A stretch of DNA of 64,000 nucleotides from Larus michahellis (GCF_964199755.1 NC_133897.1:15650992-15714991), one strand, 5' to 3'; shown: positions 25,901 to 37,700, counted from the first letter of the stretch. The notes: generated from the sequence alone by a model not told the origin. Translations and numbers: made by a program.

Positions 25901-28087
25901 CCTTTCACAGCGAGCCTTTCCTGAGAGAGAGCTGGGCAGCTTCTTATAGAACTATGACGGTATGTGGGTATGTAAAAAAAACAAAAAACAAACCAAACCA
26001 ACAAAAAACCAAAAAGATCAAACAAACTTTATGCTTACTGTATCTACGATTGCTTTGATGCCACTAACCATGTTCTGGGAGCAGAGTCTGTGATCTTTAC
26101 CTGGGCGTAATCAATCCATACCTCCGCAGTGCAGCACTTTCATCCTAATCTGCAAGTTTTGGTGAAATAACTTTGAGGGAAAAAGCCTAAAGCAGTGCAC
26201 ATAAAATGTATAGTTTCTAATTACATATTTTAGTGTCTTTTGGTAATTTTCAAGTGGATTCATTCACAAATAATTTGGAAAGACAAAATACCTTCCCCTA
26301 CTTGTGAAGTTATTTGACTTGCTGTTTACAAATCTATCACTATATAGCTACCAGTTATATCTAATATACTATATACACTGTACAAATGACCTCATGATTT
26401 TTCATAGTAAATAAACATCAGAAAAAAGAGACGTTAGAAGAGGAAATATAGACAGTTCAAATCTGAGTTGGAATGAGCTCAAGTTAATGGAAAGAAATAA
26501 AAGCTTAAACCATAAGACTACAAATTATTGCTCAATGGAGCTAAGTGAAAGAATCAAATCTTAGAAGCGGAAATGTTTGCCCATGTTGCTATTTTTTTAC
26601 ATGATAAATGTAAATATGTCATCTGGAGGTGATGTGTAAGGGGGGCGGGATTTCGCCGTCCGACAGGGACAGACAGGAGGCAGGGTCAGGCAGCTGCAGG
26701 AGCCGGGCACGGAACAAGACTGGTGCAGCTCTCCAAGAATAATGCAAGTTTTTTGAAGGGTGGCTTTTACCCAAGTGTTGCTCATCTGGAAAAAGGGCCT
26801 ATGGGATTAATTTCTCTGTGCTACTGGTCTATGGGGGAAAAAAACCCCAAACCCATCATTAACCACTAAGTTATATATGTGAAACTGAGAAATCTGTCAG
26901 CTTTTGTGGAATTCTCCAAATTTACACTACTGTTGCTGTGCTTGTGGTCTGGCTGCATACCTGTCTAAGTTTCTGTGAATTAATCAAGAATTTTGTTCCA
27001 GATTGTATTTATTGGTGATGCTTTTATGGCTGCATGGAATATTGTTTTTTATTTGCTGGTGGGGGAGGGAGAGGTTTGCCTAATCTATCTAGCAGCCCAC
27101 TCAGCTCATAGTCAACATTCAGCTTCTTAGTTTTCCCTTTTACTGGAAAGGAAAGTAATACAGGCTACATATATTTGAGATACTATTTTTTATTTATGTA
27201 AACCATATCTAAAATGATGTTCCCTGGAAGACACTAGGAATAAAACAACAGGAGGCGGTTCCTTCTCGCAGCCTCGGTGCTCCTCCTCCCGGCGCTCCGC
27301 TCAATGCGGACTCCTGTTGCCGTCTTTCTGTGCTAAGTTAAGAGCATTTCTCTTGTTTCAGGCAGCTTTTCTGCTGCCTTTTTTGCTTTTCCCAGAAACA
27401 TCTCCATCTTAGAATCCTCATGTCCTTCCCACAGCCTTCCTCATCACCACCAACATCGTTAAATTTCCACCCAGTGCAACACCTGCCCGAGGCAGCAGTT
27501 TTTCTCATTTTAGCTAGTTTGTTCCTAAAAGGAACTTAGCACGTTCTTATTTTAATCCTGAGTGAAGACTGCTATACTGCCCACTGTCCCGGGCAGAGGG
27601 GAGCTGGGTGGCAGAAAGCAGCTTTGACAAAGCCCCCACCAGCGTCTGGGTGCCCAGTCCTGGCCTCAGCATCCGGGCTGGCACGGCGTCCACCAAAGCT
27701 GGGTTTGTTGCTTTCAAACAAGTAGTGCTGGGGCTCGTTAGTCCACCACGGATTCCTCCCAGCATCAGCTGTTGCTACTGGCTGTAAGTACACAAGAATA
27801 TCATAAAGACACAATCCTGTCCAATTCAAAGGAGTCTTCTGGTGGAAAAACAGCGAAAGGTTGTGTGTCTTCATCCCTAAGAACCTTCCTGTGCATTTGA
27901 TCGTGGGCCAGCAGAAGCTCTCTGTTGTGTGGCTGTGAAATGGACACCTGATGTCTTGGGCTGTTTTGGAAGTGCACGGCTGCATAGAAAAACCAAGAGG
28001 CAAAACATGCAACTTTACAGGAAAAATAAGAAAAGTAATAATAAACAGGAGGAGCACAGAAAATCTAGAGATGAAGGTATGTTAGCT
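19973..28087. other. Intergenic DNA, no gene seen
   Basis: Non-coding sequence. A near-palindromic TGTGTGTACATATATACACACA lies at 20344-20365, a small GC-richer patch at about 24640-24800, and an A/C-rich run at 25972. The open frames are short and unremarkable. The 161-codon minus frame at 27572-28057 begins at GTG and is not supported. Confidence 0.55.
25972..26018. repeat. A/C-rich low-complexity stretch (CAAA-like)
   Basis: An imperfect run of CAAAA/CCAAA units. A shorter CAAA repeat occurs at about 17963-17975. Confidence 0.75.
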
Positions 28088-28517
28088 GGTGAAGGGTCTT
28101 GAGCACAATCTGTATGAGGAGCGTTTGAAGGAGCTGGGGTTGTTCAGCCTGGAGAAAAGGAGGCTGAGGGGAGACCTTATCGCTCTCTACAGCTACCTGA
28201 AAGGAGGGTGTAGAGAGGTGGGGGTCGGTCTCTTCTCCCAAGTAACAAGTGACAGGACAAGAGGAAACAGCCTCAAGTTGTGCCACGGAAGGTTTAGACT
28301 GGATATTAGGAAAATTTCTTCACTGAAAGGGTTATCAAGCACTGGAACAGGCTGCCCAGGGAAGTGGTTGAGTCACCATCCCTGGAGGTATTTAAAAAAC
28401 GTGTAGACATGGTGCTTAGGGACATGGCTTAGTGGTGGGCTTGGCAGTGTTAGGTTAACGGTTGGACTTGTTGATCTTAAAGGTCCCTTCCAACCTAGAC
28501 AATTCTATGATTTTTAT
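28088..28517 (+). mobile_element. CR1 fragment (ORF2 C-terminus and 3' UTR)
   Basis: The plus strand encodes the ORF2 tail ([20 protein letters not shown], then [20 protein letters not shown]). A one-base frameshift follows, after LDIRK. The 3' UTR has AAAGGTCCCTTCCAACCTAG and ends in ATTCTATGATT. The left end is a clean 5' truncation. Confidence 0.94.
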
Positions 28518-30980
28518 GTTTCTTGAAATTCATCAGAGTACGATTTACAGCAAACAGTGCAGTAAGGCTGACAATTAATAGCGACAGAGGAGAAATTAAG
28601 TCTTAGGGGAACAGACTTAGAGGGGAAAAAATTATCGTTTAGAAGAACTCAAGATAAGATGTGATATTAAAAGTATGATGGAAGTCTTTTTCTGATATTA
28701 AAACCTTCAAAGGAGAAACCCTTTTTAATAAAGCCATTTGCTGACATGGAAAATGGGCAGTAAAGGAGCCAGTGACACATGAGAAACAGTAAGAAAGAAA
28801 ACCCAACTGGCTACAGAAACCACACGACCACCTATACCAAGAAAGGGGTTCGCATGGCATCCTCCTTTAGATACAAATCCCCACAGAGAGGTAGGACTTG
28901 ACATTAGGTTCAGAAGAGGTTTAGCTTCAGTTTGATTTTTAAACTTCTGTATACGACAAATCATTTATGTTTGACGAGGTTCTATCAGGGGTTCTACAAT
29001 GTGTGCGCAATGTTATAGAAGTTTAGACAGAGTCTGTTCAGGAGACAGGAGCCGCTTCATTTCATGCTTTCATTTCTCTAGTTAGGAGGTAATTTCAGTA
29101 TCTTTTTTCATGGAATAGAAAGGCAGTTCTTCACAGCCATATCCAGTCACAGAAAAATTCATATTTTATGTTCCAAAACAGATGATATCGGAAAGGTGAA
29201 GTTTGTAGTAAATCTCCAGGGTTTAAAGAGCTCATTGATGTCAGACTTCTTCACAGAGTAATAGGAAGGAACAGCATGATAAAAATACAAACAAAAATGT
29301 AACAAGAAAAACAAATTTGACAAGGAGACTTAGCAGAAGATGCAGTCTTTGAAATGTATTTATGTTAGGTTCACTAGATTTTTTTAAGCCCTTCAGCTTC
29401 TTTCTAGAGTCGTCCTCTTCCAAAATGGCTCAGGAAAGCAGATGGGCAGAGGCCGGGATCAGCTCTGGCCCCATCAGGATTACCTCTGGGCTCCCTCAGC
29501 CCAGCAGAGGAGCCAGAGATGTCCCTCAACACCACCCTGCTGAGGGGACGCGGCAGGGATGTCGCAGGGTCCCAGGGGAAACCTCTCCCGGAGGTGGCAC
29601 AAAGGGGGAGAGTGGCTTTGGGCGGGCAGGCGACAGCACACAGCTGCATCGCCTGCCACCGAGGCTTTCTGATAAAATCAGGGGAGCAATGGCAGCAGCT
29701 GGAGCAAGGGAGACTCAGGCTCCATGGAGAGATAATGCCGGGGGGAGGAAGAGGAGCTGAGCAGCAAGGTGCTAGCTGGAGCTGCAGGGGTGAAGGAGGG
29801 GGCTTGGGGTGTCCTCTCCCCACCCCAGGAGCTGAGCCCTGCTCCGAGGCAGCTGTTCTGGTGACGCCGAGCGTTTGTCACAGCATCTGGTGGCAGCCAG
29901 GCTGTCACCCCTTCATCTGCCCGCGCCTCGCTGCTGGGCGTCAGCCAACAGCGTTGCCCCTCCGAAGGGGCTTGGAACAAGTTTGCATTGTAATCCCACT
30001 TTACTGTAGCTCTTTTAATTACTGTGATCTGCAGTGAGCCAGCGCACTCCTAGAAATGTGCCATCACAAACACAAGGTTATAAACTGGCCCAGTTCCTGT
30101 ACTTGTTTTCCTCGATGAGATTGACAGTACTTTCTCGAATGAGAGACAGCCTCATCTCCACGGGCTAAACTTTAGTGCTCCGAGACATAAACACAAACTT
30201 TGCCAAAGGACTGAATAAACAAAAAAAAACAGCCAAAGGATTTCACCTCCTGGGTCCTGGAGCAGAAGGTCACTGGGCTGATACTCAATTTGAGATGTCT
30301 ATGTGCAGTGTTAGCTGTGAGGTTTGCATGTATAAATTGTACAATAACTGTGACTATGCCCCTAGGATCTTTTTTCTATGATTTTCCCAGTGTTTTGTGA
30401 ACGCTAATCCAGACTCTTAATCAGGTTGCTTTGATGGACTGAAGAAAACGAGTTCCACAACACAGAGTTTGGTGGTGAGAATGCCAGCGGATGGGTTAAT
30501 TCAGAACAGCCTGAAGGTTTTGCTCTGCACTAGAAGGTCCTTTTTATCCTCTAGCACTGGGAGACCTGGAAACATGGAAATATGTAATATCACATCAGTC
30601 AGATAAATATTTAATGTGGTGCTGGAAGCTGGGAAGAAACACCACGTGGAGATTCACACTAAAAATACTCTCTCTTCTGTGGTCTTTCCCCAGAACATCT
30701 GCTACTAGTTCTGGAGTTACGATAGTGAGCTAGATGGATATTGGTTCTTGACACAGTATGGCTGGTTTTATGTTCTTATACATATGTATTTGCTTAGTCT
30801 TGCTTGTCACAGCAGTATATTTCCAAATTGCTTATGAGTTAAAAAATGAGGAATGAGCGAAAAGTGCGGATTGGAGGACGAGCATCCATCTCAAGAGTGT
30901 TATTTAAACATTAACGGCAAGGATGAGTGCAACACAGTAATGAATAAAACTGGGTAGTCAAAGGTGATTTTTGACCGTGA
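28518..30980. other. Intergenic DNA, no gene seen
   Basis: AT-rich DNA around the GC-rich patch at 29430-29960. Nothing else is recognisable between the two CR1 copies. Confidence 0.55.
29430..29960. other. GC-rich patch with overlapping chance ORFs
   Basis: About 530 bases of GC-rich, moderately CpG-containing DNA stand out from AT-rich flanks. A 172-codon ATG frame (29519-30037, +) and shorter frames on both strands are open here. None has a domain I recognise, and GC-rich DNA has fewer stops, so I do not call a gene. Confidence 0.3.
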
Positions 30981-31025
30981 AATCATAGAATCGTAGAATA
31001 GAATCATAGAATAGAATCATAGAAT
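30981..31025 (-). repeat. Expanded CR1 terminal octamer repeat
   Basis: Four tandem AGAATCATAGAAT/AGAATAGAATCAT-like units lie at the 3' end of the long CR1. They correspond to ATTCTATG repeats on the element's own strand. Other CR1 copies here carry only one or two units. Confidence 0.85.
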
Positions 31026-31057
31026 GTGTTGGGTTGGAAGGGACCTTTAAAGGCCAT

Positions 31058-33909
31058 CTAGTCCAACCCCCCTGCAGTAAGCAGGGACATCTTTAACTCG
31101 ATCAGGTTGCTCAGAGCCTCACCAAGCCTGGCCTTGAATGTCTCCAGGGATGGGGCCTCCACCACCTCTCTGGGCAATCTGTTCCAGTGTCTCACCACCT
31201 TCATTGTAAAGAACTTCTTCCTAATGTTTAATCTAAACTTGCTCTAGTTTAAACCATTGCCCCTTGTCCTATCACTACATGCCCTTCAAACAGCCCCTCC
31301 CCAGCTTTCCTCTAGGCCCCCTTCAGGTACTGGAAGGCTGCTATAAGGTCTCCCTGGAGCCTTCTCTTCTCCAGGCTGAACAACCCCAACTCTCTCAGCC
31401 TGTCTTCATAAGAGAGGTGCTCCAGCCCTCTGATCACCTTCGTGGCCCTCCTCTGGACCCACTCCGACAGGTCCATGTCCTTCTTGTGCTGAGGGCTCCA
31501 GAGCTGGACACAGTACTCCAGGTGGGGTCTCACGAGAGCAGAGTAGAGGGGGAGAATCACCTCTCTGTATCTACTGGCCACGCTTCTTTTGATGCAGCCC
31601 AGGATGTGATTGGTCTTCTGGGCTACAAGCGCACATTGTTGGCTCATGTCAAGCTTTTCATCCACAAGTACCGCCAAGTCCTTTTCCGCAGGGCTGCTCT
31701 CTATCACATCATCCCCTAGCCTGTATTGGTAACAAGGATTGTCCCGACCCAAGTGTAGGACCTTGCACTTGGCCTTGTTGAACTTTATAAGGTTTTCTTG
31801 GGCCCACCTCTCTAGCTCATCCAGGTTCCTCTGGATGACATCCTGTCCCTCTGGCCTGTCAACTGCACCACTCATCTTGGTCTCATCGGCAAACTTGCTG
31901 AGGGTGCACTTGATCCCACTGTCTAAATCATTGATGAAGATGTTGAACAGCACTGGTCCCAGTATGGATCCCTGAGGGACACCACTTGTCACTCCTCTCC
32001 AACTGGACATCGAGCCATTGACCACTACCCTCTGGATGCGAGCATCCAGCCAGTTCCTTATCCACTGAACAGTCCACCCATCAAATCCGTATCTCTCCAA
32101 CTTAGAGAGAAGGATGTTGTGGGAGACTGTGTCAAAGGCCTTGCAGAAGTCCAGGTAAGTGATATCCATTGCTCTTCCCTTGTCCACTGATGCAGTCACT
32201 CCATTGGAGAAAGCCACCAGGTTGGTCAGGCAGAACTTGCCCCTGACGAAGCCATGCTGGCTGTCTCTAATCACCTCCCTGTCCTCCATGTGCCTTGGCA
32301 TAGCTTCTAGGAGGATCTGTTCCATGATCTTCCCAGGCACAGATGTGAAGCTGACAGGGTGGTAGTTCCCAGGGTCCTCCTTTCTACCCTTTTTAAAAAC
32401 GTGTACTATGTTTCCCTTTTTCCAGTCACCAGGGACTTCACCTGACTGCCATGACCTTTCAAATATCATGGAGAGTGACTTGGCAACTGCATCAGCCAAT
32501 TCCCTCAGGAATCAGGGGTGCAACTCATCAGGTCCCATAGACTTGTATATGTTCAGGTTCCTCAGGTGGTCGTGAACCTTGTCTTCACTTACAGTGGGAG
32601 GGACTTTATCCCGCAGATCCCTGTCTTGCAATCCTTCAGCTCGGGAGGCATGAGGAGAGAGGCTGGCACTGAAGACTGAGGAAAAAAGTTGTTGAGAACC
32701 TCAGCCTTCTCCTTGTCTCTTGTTACTAGTTTGCCATTCTTGGTCATCAGGTATGCTTTCTTTAACCTTTCTTTTCTGGTTGACATACCTGTAGAAGCCC
32801 TTCTTGTTATTCTTAGCGTCCCTTGACAAGTTCAGCTCTAGCTGCCCCTTGGCCTTCCTGACCCCATCCTTACATAACCGGGCAGCATCCCTATACTCTT
32901 CCCAGGACACCTGATCCTGGTTGAACTGCCTGTGCAGTTCCTTCTTGCCTTTTAGTTTGACCAGCAGGTCCCAACTCAGCCATGCCGGTCTCTTCCCTTT
33001 CTTGCTTGATTTTTTACACCTGGGCATTGAGAGCTCTTGTGCTCTACGGAAAGCATCCTTGAAGATCTGCCAGCTCTGTTCTGCCCCCTTGTCCCTGAGG
33101 ACCATTTCCCAGGGGGTCCCGTTGACTAACTTCTTGAAGAGCTGGAGGTTTGCTTTCCTAAAATTCAGGGTCCTGCCTAGGCTCCTCATCTGGCACGTAT
33201 CCCTCAGGGCCATGAACTCCACCAGTGCGTGGTCACTGCAGCCCAGGCTGCCTCCAGTCTTGACATCCCCGATGAGCTCACTTGCATTGGTGACTATGAG
33301 GTCCAGTATGGCATCCTCTCGAGTAGGGCTGTCTATTTCCTGTCTTAGGAAGTTATTGTCGAGGCACTCCAGGAACCTCCTGGATTGTCTACAGCTCACC
33401 ATGTTACTTTTCTAGCAGATGTCAGGGTGGTTGAAATCCCTCAGCAGGACGAGGGCCTTCGAGCACGATGCCTCCTGTAGCTGGAGGAAGAAGGCTTCAT
33501 CAGTAGGTTCTCCTTGATGAGGTGGCCTGTAGTAGACACCAACTGCAAGGTTCCCCTTATTGCCCTGGCCTCTAATTCCTACCCATAGGCTTTCGACTTC
33601 CTCTTGGCTGTTCTTTAGGGACATCTCTTCACACTCTGTCCATTCCTTAACACAGAGGGCAACACCTCCGCCCCTCCTTCCTCGCCTGTCCCTTCTGAAC
33701 AGCCTGTAGCCGTCGATAGCCACGTTCCAGTAGTAGGATTCATCCCACCAGGTTTCAGTAATGGCCGCTATGTTGTAGCTTTCCAGCAGCACGGTAGCTT
33801 CCAGCTCCTCCTGTTTGTTGCCCACGCTGCGTGCATTCGTGTAGAGGCACTTCAGCTGGACTGTTGGCTGTGACGCCTTCTTAGAGGAGCACCCTTTGGG
33901 GTGTTTCAC
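31058..33909 (-). pseudogene. CR1 ORF2 (endonuclease-reverse transcriptase), inactivated
   Basis: ORF2 supplied the nicking endonuclease and reverse transcriptase for target-primed insertion. The endonuclease is recognisable by LYTNARSVGNK, ITETWWD, GGGVALCV, VYYRPP and RDFNHPD. The reverse transcriptase is recognisable by [35 protein letters not shown] and FADETK. The C-terminal part reads [20 protein letters not shown], and the frame closes at the TAG at 31058-31060. It is broken by a TAG at 33412-33414 (expected Trp), frameshifts near 32745 and near 32685, a TGA at 32512-32514 (expected Arg, a CGA-to-TGA change) and a TAG at 31312-31314. The second catalytic aspartate of the usual F/YADD box is Glu (FADE, 31882-31893). 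The true start of ORF2 is not clear; 33909 is the first residue I can read in frame. Confidence 0.9.
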
Positions 33910-34114
33910 AGGTGTTTTCCTGTTGACTCAGACTACCTCAGGAGCCCCTGTCTCATCTCCATAAGACTTTGGCTGTGATGTAGCATCCCCAGCATGCCTC
34001 AGGGAAACAGGTTGAAGGTCCTTACTAGTGTCCCCATCCCTCTATCCCTGACGTGTTGTCCCACAGCTTGTCACAGATAAGCCTAATATTATCATTCCCC
34101 TCCCCCTTCACATC

Positions 34115-34612
34115 TACTGTAAAGCTCTGCCAATCAGCCCCGTAATCTTTTGGGCAAAGACCCTCTTCCCCCTTTGAGAAAGGTGTTTCCCATTTGATGC
34201 TAATAAGCCCAGTGCCAAGTAGGCTATCCCATGGTCAAAAACCCCAAAACTGGCGGCGACACCATCCATGGAGCCATGTATTAATGGACTTAGAACCATC
34301 TGTTCCTTCCAGTGTTACTGCCTGCAATTGGAAGGAGTGAGGAGAAAATAGCCTATGCCCTAGACTCCCTCACCAACCTTCCCAAGGCCCTGAAGTCCCC
34401 CTTGATTGCTCTTGGTCTACGAGTCACACCTTCGTCTCCTCCATGGAAAATCAGTAATGGGTAATAGTCCAAGGACTGTATCAAACTAGGGAGTTTCCTA
34501 GTTATGCCCTTAACCCGGGCTCCAGGAAAACAGCAGAATTCCCTGTGAGGGGGGTCTACCCGGCATGTTTAACCTCTGTTCCCCTCAGGGAAGGGTCACC
34601 AATGACTATAAC
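34115..34612 (-). pseudogene. CR1 ORF1 SGNH/esterase domain, degraded
   Basis: Minus-strand translation gives, across frame changes, RVIVIGDPSLRGTE (block I, GDS decayed to GDP-S), then FCCFPGARVKGIT (block II), YYPLLIFHGGDEG (block III, expected HxGTND), IFSSLLPIAG with GRNRWF, and finally NGKHLSQRGKRVFAQKITGLI (block V around the catalytic His). This is the esterase-like domain of CR1 ORF1, which in the family binds nucleic acid and has lipid-esterase folds. Several stops and frameshifts interrupt it, so it is not functional. The N-terminal part of ORF1 is missing because the element is truncated here. Confidence 0.8.
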
Positions 34613-34633
34613 CCTCCTTTTCTTCCTTGTGGA

Positions 34634-34638
34634 AAAGC
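34634..34638 (-). terminator. Pol III terminator of tRNA-Ser
   Basis: A TTTT run on the minus strand (AAAA on the plus strand) lies within about six bases of the tRNA 3' end and just before the CR1 sequence. This is enough for RNA polymerase III termination, although only four T residues may allow some read-through. Confidence 0.65.
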
Positions 34639-34640
34639 CC

Positions 34641-34722
34641 CGACGAGGGTGGGATTTGAACCCACGCGTGCAGAGCACAATGGATTAGCAGTCCATCGCC
34701 TTCACCACTCGGCCACCTCGTC
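34641..34722 (-). tRNA. tRNA-Ser (anticodon GCT)
   Basis: The minus strand folds as a full 82-base class II serine tRNA. A 7-bp acceptor stem pairs GACGAGG with CCTCGTC and is followed by discriminator G. The anticodon stem ATGGA/TCCAT encloses the loop CTGCTAA, with anticodon GCT at 34687-34689. The long variable arm has a GTGC/GCAC stem, and the T arm is GTGGG-TTCAAAT-CCCAC. The internal promoter boxes are intact: the A box TGGCCGAGTGG, and the B box GGTTCAAATCC, which fits GGTTCRANTCC. No intron and no encoded CCA are present. Just 3' of the gene on the minus strand comes GGGCTTTTCC, giving a TTTT Pol III terminator within a few bases. The gene reads serine AGC/AGT codons. Its 3' flank runs almost directly into a CR1 LINE, so a retro-derived copy is possible. 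Confidence 0.94.
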
Positions 34723-37700
34723 CTGCCTCTAAAATGTTATTTTATTGTTTGTTGCATTTGAATCTAGTTGGTATTATCTGCTGTTTTCTTGTAGCCTGGA
34801 CCACACTCTGCTTGCAGGTTCCTGGTATGAACCTGGTAACCAAGTATTCTGATTGCAATGCAGATTTTGAGATGGGGCTGCTGGGAACAGAACTGCACCC
34901 TGAGTTAGTTTAGAATTAGCCAGTTTAAAACTAGTAACTTTGCAGGTCTTCAGCGAAGAAAACATACCGGATCACAGCCGTTGGTGAAATTCAGCTGATG
35001 AGAAAGATGCTCGGTTTAGATACGAGTTCTAAATCTGGAAACATGAATAGCTGTCAGCATGTACATTTATCTGTAATATTTATTTATGGTAGTTCCATAA
35101 ATTTATATTACTTTATTAAAGTAAAAATGTGAACTTATGTTATGGCTTGCTAGTAAGCATGATGATCGTTTTTTTCAGACTTTCCTGTTTACTGTTTATT
35201 TCCCCAGGACAGAATTTATCTGCAGCAATATCACTCAACACATACGTTAAACCATTTCCTCTAATACACTATAGCTGATTTATTTTTCCACAAAGCTGAT
35301 CTATTTGGTTCTGGAAAGCTCATCTCTGGGAAAGGATGTCCTGTAGGAATTTGGCTCTTGGACGCTGTTGATCCTTTGCTACCTGCTGCTCCTGACCCGG
35401 TGGGGGAGAGGGAGCAGAGCGACTCTGAACCACTCAGGGGAGACGCCGCCCCCAGGATGCTGCTCCCGAGCACCTTTTTGAGTTTATAACACTGTGAGAA
35501 ACTCCCAGAGCCCAAAGGGAAAAGGCAATTCAGAAAATAACCTCGAGATTCGAGTGATAGAAAAGCGAGACTCACGCCACCTTTCCAATCTCTGACTTGC
35601 ACTCTCCGGTTTTGCTACGCCCAGCAAACTGGCCCACTGTTATGCTTTGGAAAAAGCGTTATTACAAGTTGAGGCAGGTTAGTTTAGGCAGGTTAGTTTA
35701 GGCAACACTCGCTTTAAGAAGTCCTTGCCTTCAGACGCCCATGCACACGCCCACCTCTTTGTCCGTAGATAATTATATGTACATTAGATTATTCTGAATC
35801 CCAATTATGACATAAATTTAATAAATTTGAATGAAATTGTGTGCGCGTATTATATTTGGAATTTTTCGTTTTCCTTTTTAAGTTTAAAAACAGGCCTGAG
35901 AGAGGTTGATTTCACTGATAACTTATTTCTACAGTTCTCTCTTTCATCCACCTGTTGTCTTTTTGTGTAACACTGAGGGGGTAGGAGCTGTTTCTGTGGA
36001 GTTTGGATGGCTCCCGGAGCAGCGGGGCTGCTAACCTTCAGCCACCTGGAGCAGAGCGGGAGGCAGCCAAGGTAAGGGCTAGGAGGAAAGCAGGGCACTT
36101 TATGAACCCTCCCTGTCTTGTGCACCAGCCGTGCCCATGAGACCCAGGGCCTCCTTGTTACCTCTTTCCATTTTTCCTACCTGAATAGTCCCCTCAAATG
36201 AGAGATATTCCGTGTACTGCAAATTAGTCACCGTACTTTGATGGTTGGTGTCACATCGGGGAAAAGGTTATCCTGTTCTTGCTGATAATGGAAGAATATT
36301 GTCTATCTTCCCTTTAATTCCCACTGAGGAGGAGGCATTTTTCAATCTAATAACTTAAATGAAAAGGCAGTGATCTTGGAGTTTACAGCTATCAAAATAC
36401 AGTTCTGGCTCTGCCAGTGACTCAGTCCGTGGCCCTAAATACCCCCTGGACTTCAGCTTCCTCCTCTGTCAAGAGGGGAGATGAATACTTACTTGTGCTT
36501 AACTGCAGCGATGATGCAAGACTTAATTAGCTGTGTTTGTTGAGAGCTCTGAAAATGTGGAAATGTCATTGCTCTTGATCATCTTGAATAGCTGATGGCT
36601 TGGCTCCTCAATGTGTTACTGTTGGGCCCCCTCTTCAGAAGTGAATGGGACACATAAAATCTCCTGGGTTTGTTTTTCTGCCTTGGCTGGCCTCAGAGCA
36701 CAGCTGAAGCTTGGTCTCAGCTTTGGATGTCTAAGTAGGTGGACAGAAACTCGGCAGTTTCAGAAGGGAGGGTCACATCCCACCTGCTCCTGGTCCCAGT
36801 TCCAGGTTTCCTCTGGGGCCACATTAGAGAAGGTGCTACGAGCGGCTGCCTCCTTAGCCTCAGGTTACATCTGCCTGCTCTACAACTACATTTTCTCATT
36901 TTCTGTTTTGTTAACACGACAGCTCATTGGTGGAGGCTATTAAGAAATTATGGCTCCTCTGGCAGGACTCCGGTAGCAGCTGTACCGGCAGAGAGCTGCC
37001 TAAACATATAAAAACACATCACAGAGGAATGTCATCAGAGGAGAAAAATCTTCCATACCAGTGACCAGGATCTTTCAAAATATGAGTTTTTCAAACCTTT
37101 TTTTTTTTTAAATGAGGCTGCTCACCCAATATCTGTGGGTGTGGCTCACTCTGAGCTCCCTCTTCCTTGGGCATGAGCAAGCCTTGGGGAAAACCCTTGC
37201 TCAGGGCTGGAGGCTTAGGCAAGCTGCGGAAGGAGGAGGACTCACTTCCATGAGCTTGTCCTACCATGCTGCTGTCAAGTTTCATACACCCAGGCCGTAA
37301 AATGTTGCTCCCTGAACTATTAGGCCCAAACGTGGGCAGTTCTTACATTTTACAGGAAAGAAGGAGCTAGAAATGTGAGTTTTGGGTGCAGCCATAGACC
37401 TTAGCATTTCTTCATATCTCCATTCCGCGTGAGCCTGCATACCATTTTTGTTAGCTCATGTTTCACACAGACTATGTATTTCACGTGCGTCCCATGCAGT
37501 ATATATAGGCAGTTCAAACATTGCCCACAGCTTTAGTGTTGTTCGTTAGTACAAGAAAGGTTAAAGTCAGGCTCATTTGCAGAACAGGTGCAGTAAGTCT
37601 GGGCAGGTTATGGAGGCTTTCAGGAGCTTTAAGTTTGTGGTCCGTGGACCTCTGAGGTGCTACCACTAAGAAGTAGCAAGTAAAAAAAAAAAGTCACTTC

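Larger units (their letters stand above)
30981..34632 (-). mobile_element. CR1 LINE, 3.65 kb, 5' truncated in ORF1
   Basis: This is a non-LTR retrotransposon of the CR1 family on the minus strand. In element order it holds the ORF1 SGNH/esterase domain (about 34612-34115), a linker, an ORF2 apurinic-type endonuclease (33909-33400), reverse transcriptase (about 32680-31700), the C-terminal region, and a short 3' UTR ending in ATTCTATG-type repeats at 30981-31025. The 5' end is lost just upstream of the ORF1 GDS motif, about ten bases from a tRNA-Ser gene. Most avian CR1 copies are a few hundred bases, so this one is unusually long. Several stops, frameshifts and a catalytic substitution show it is dead. 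I saw no clear target-site duplication, which is normal for CR1. Confidence 0.95.

Noticed and set aside
27572..28057. 161-codon minus-strand frame with a hydrophobic, signal-like start
   Set aside because: It begins at GTG rather than ATG, has no family resemblance, and the length is within chance for this window.
31312..32499. 395-codon reverse transcriptase frame as a host gene
   Set aside because: It is the decayed CR1 ORF2. It opens only at a TTG after an in-frame TGA and has an altered catalytic box.
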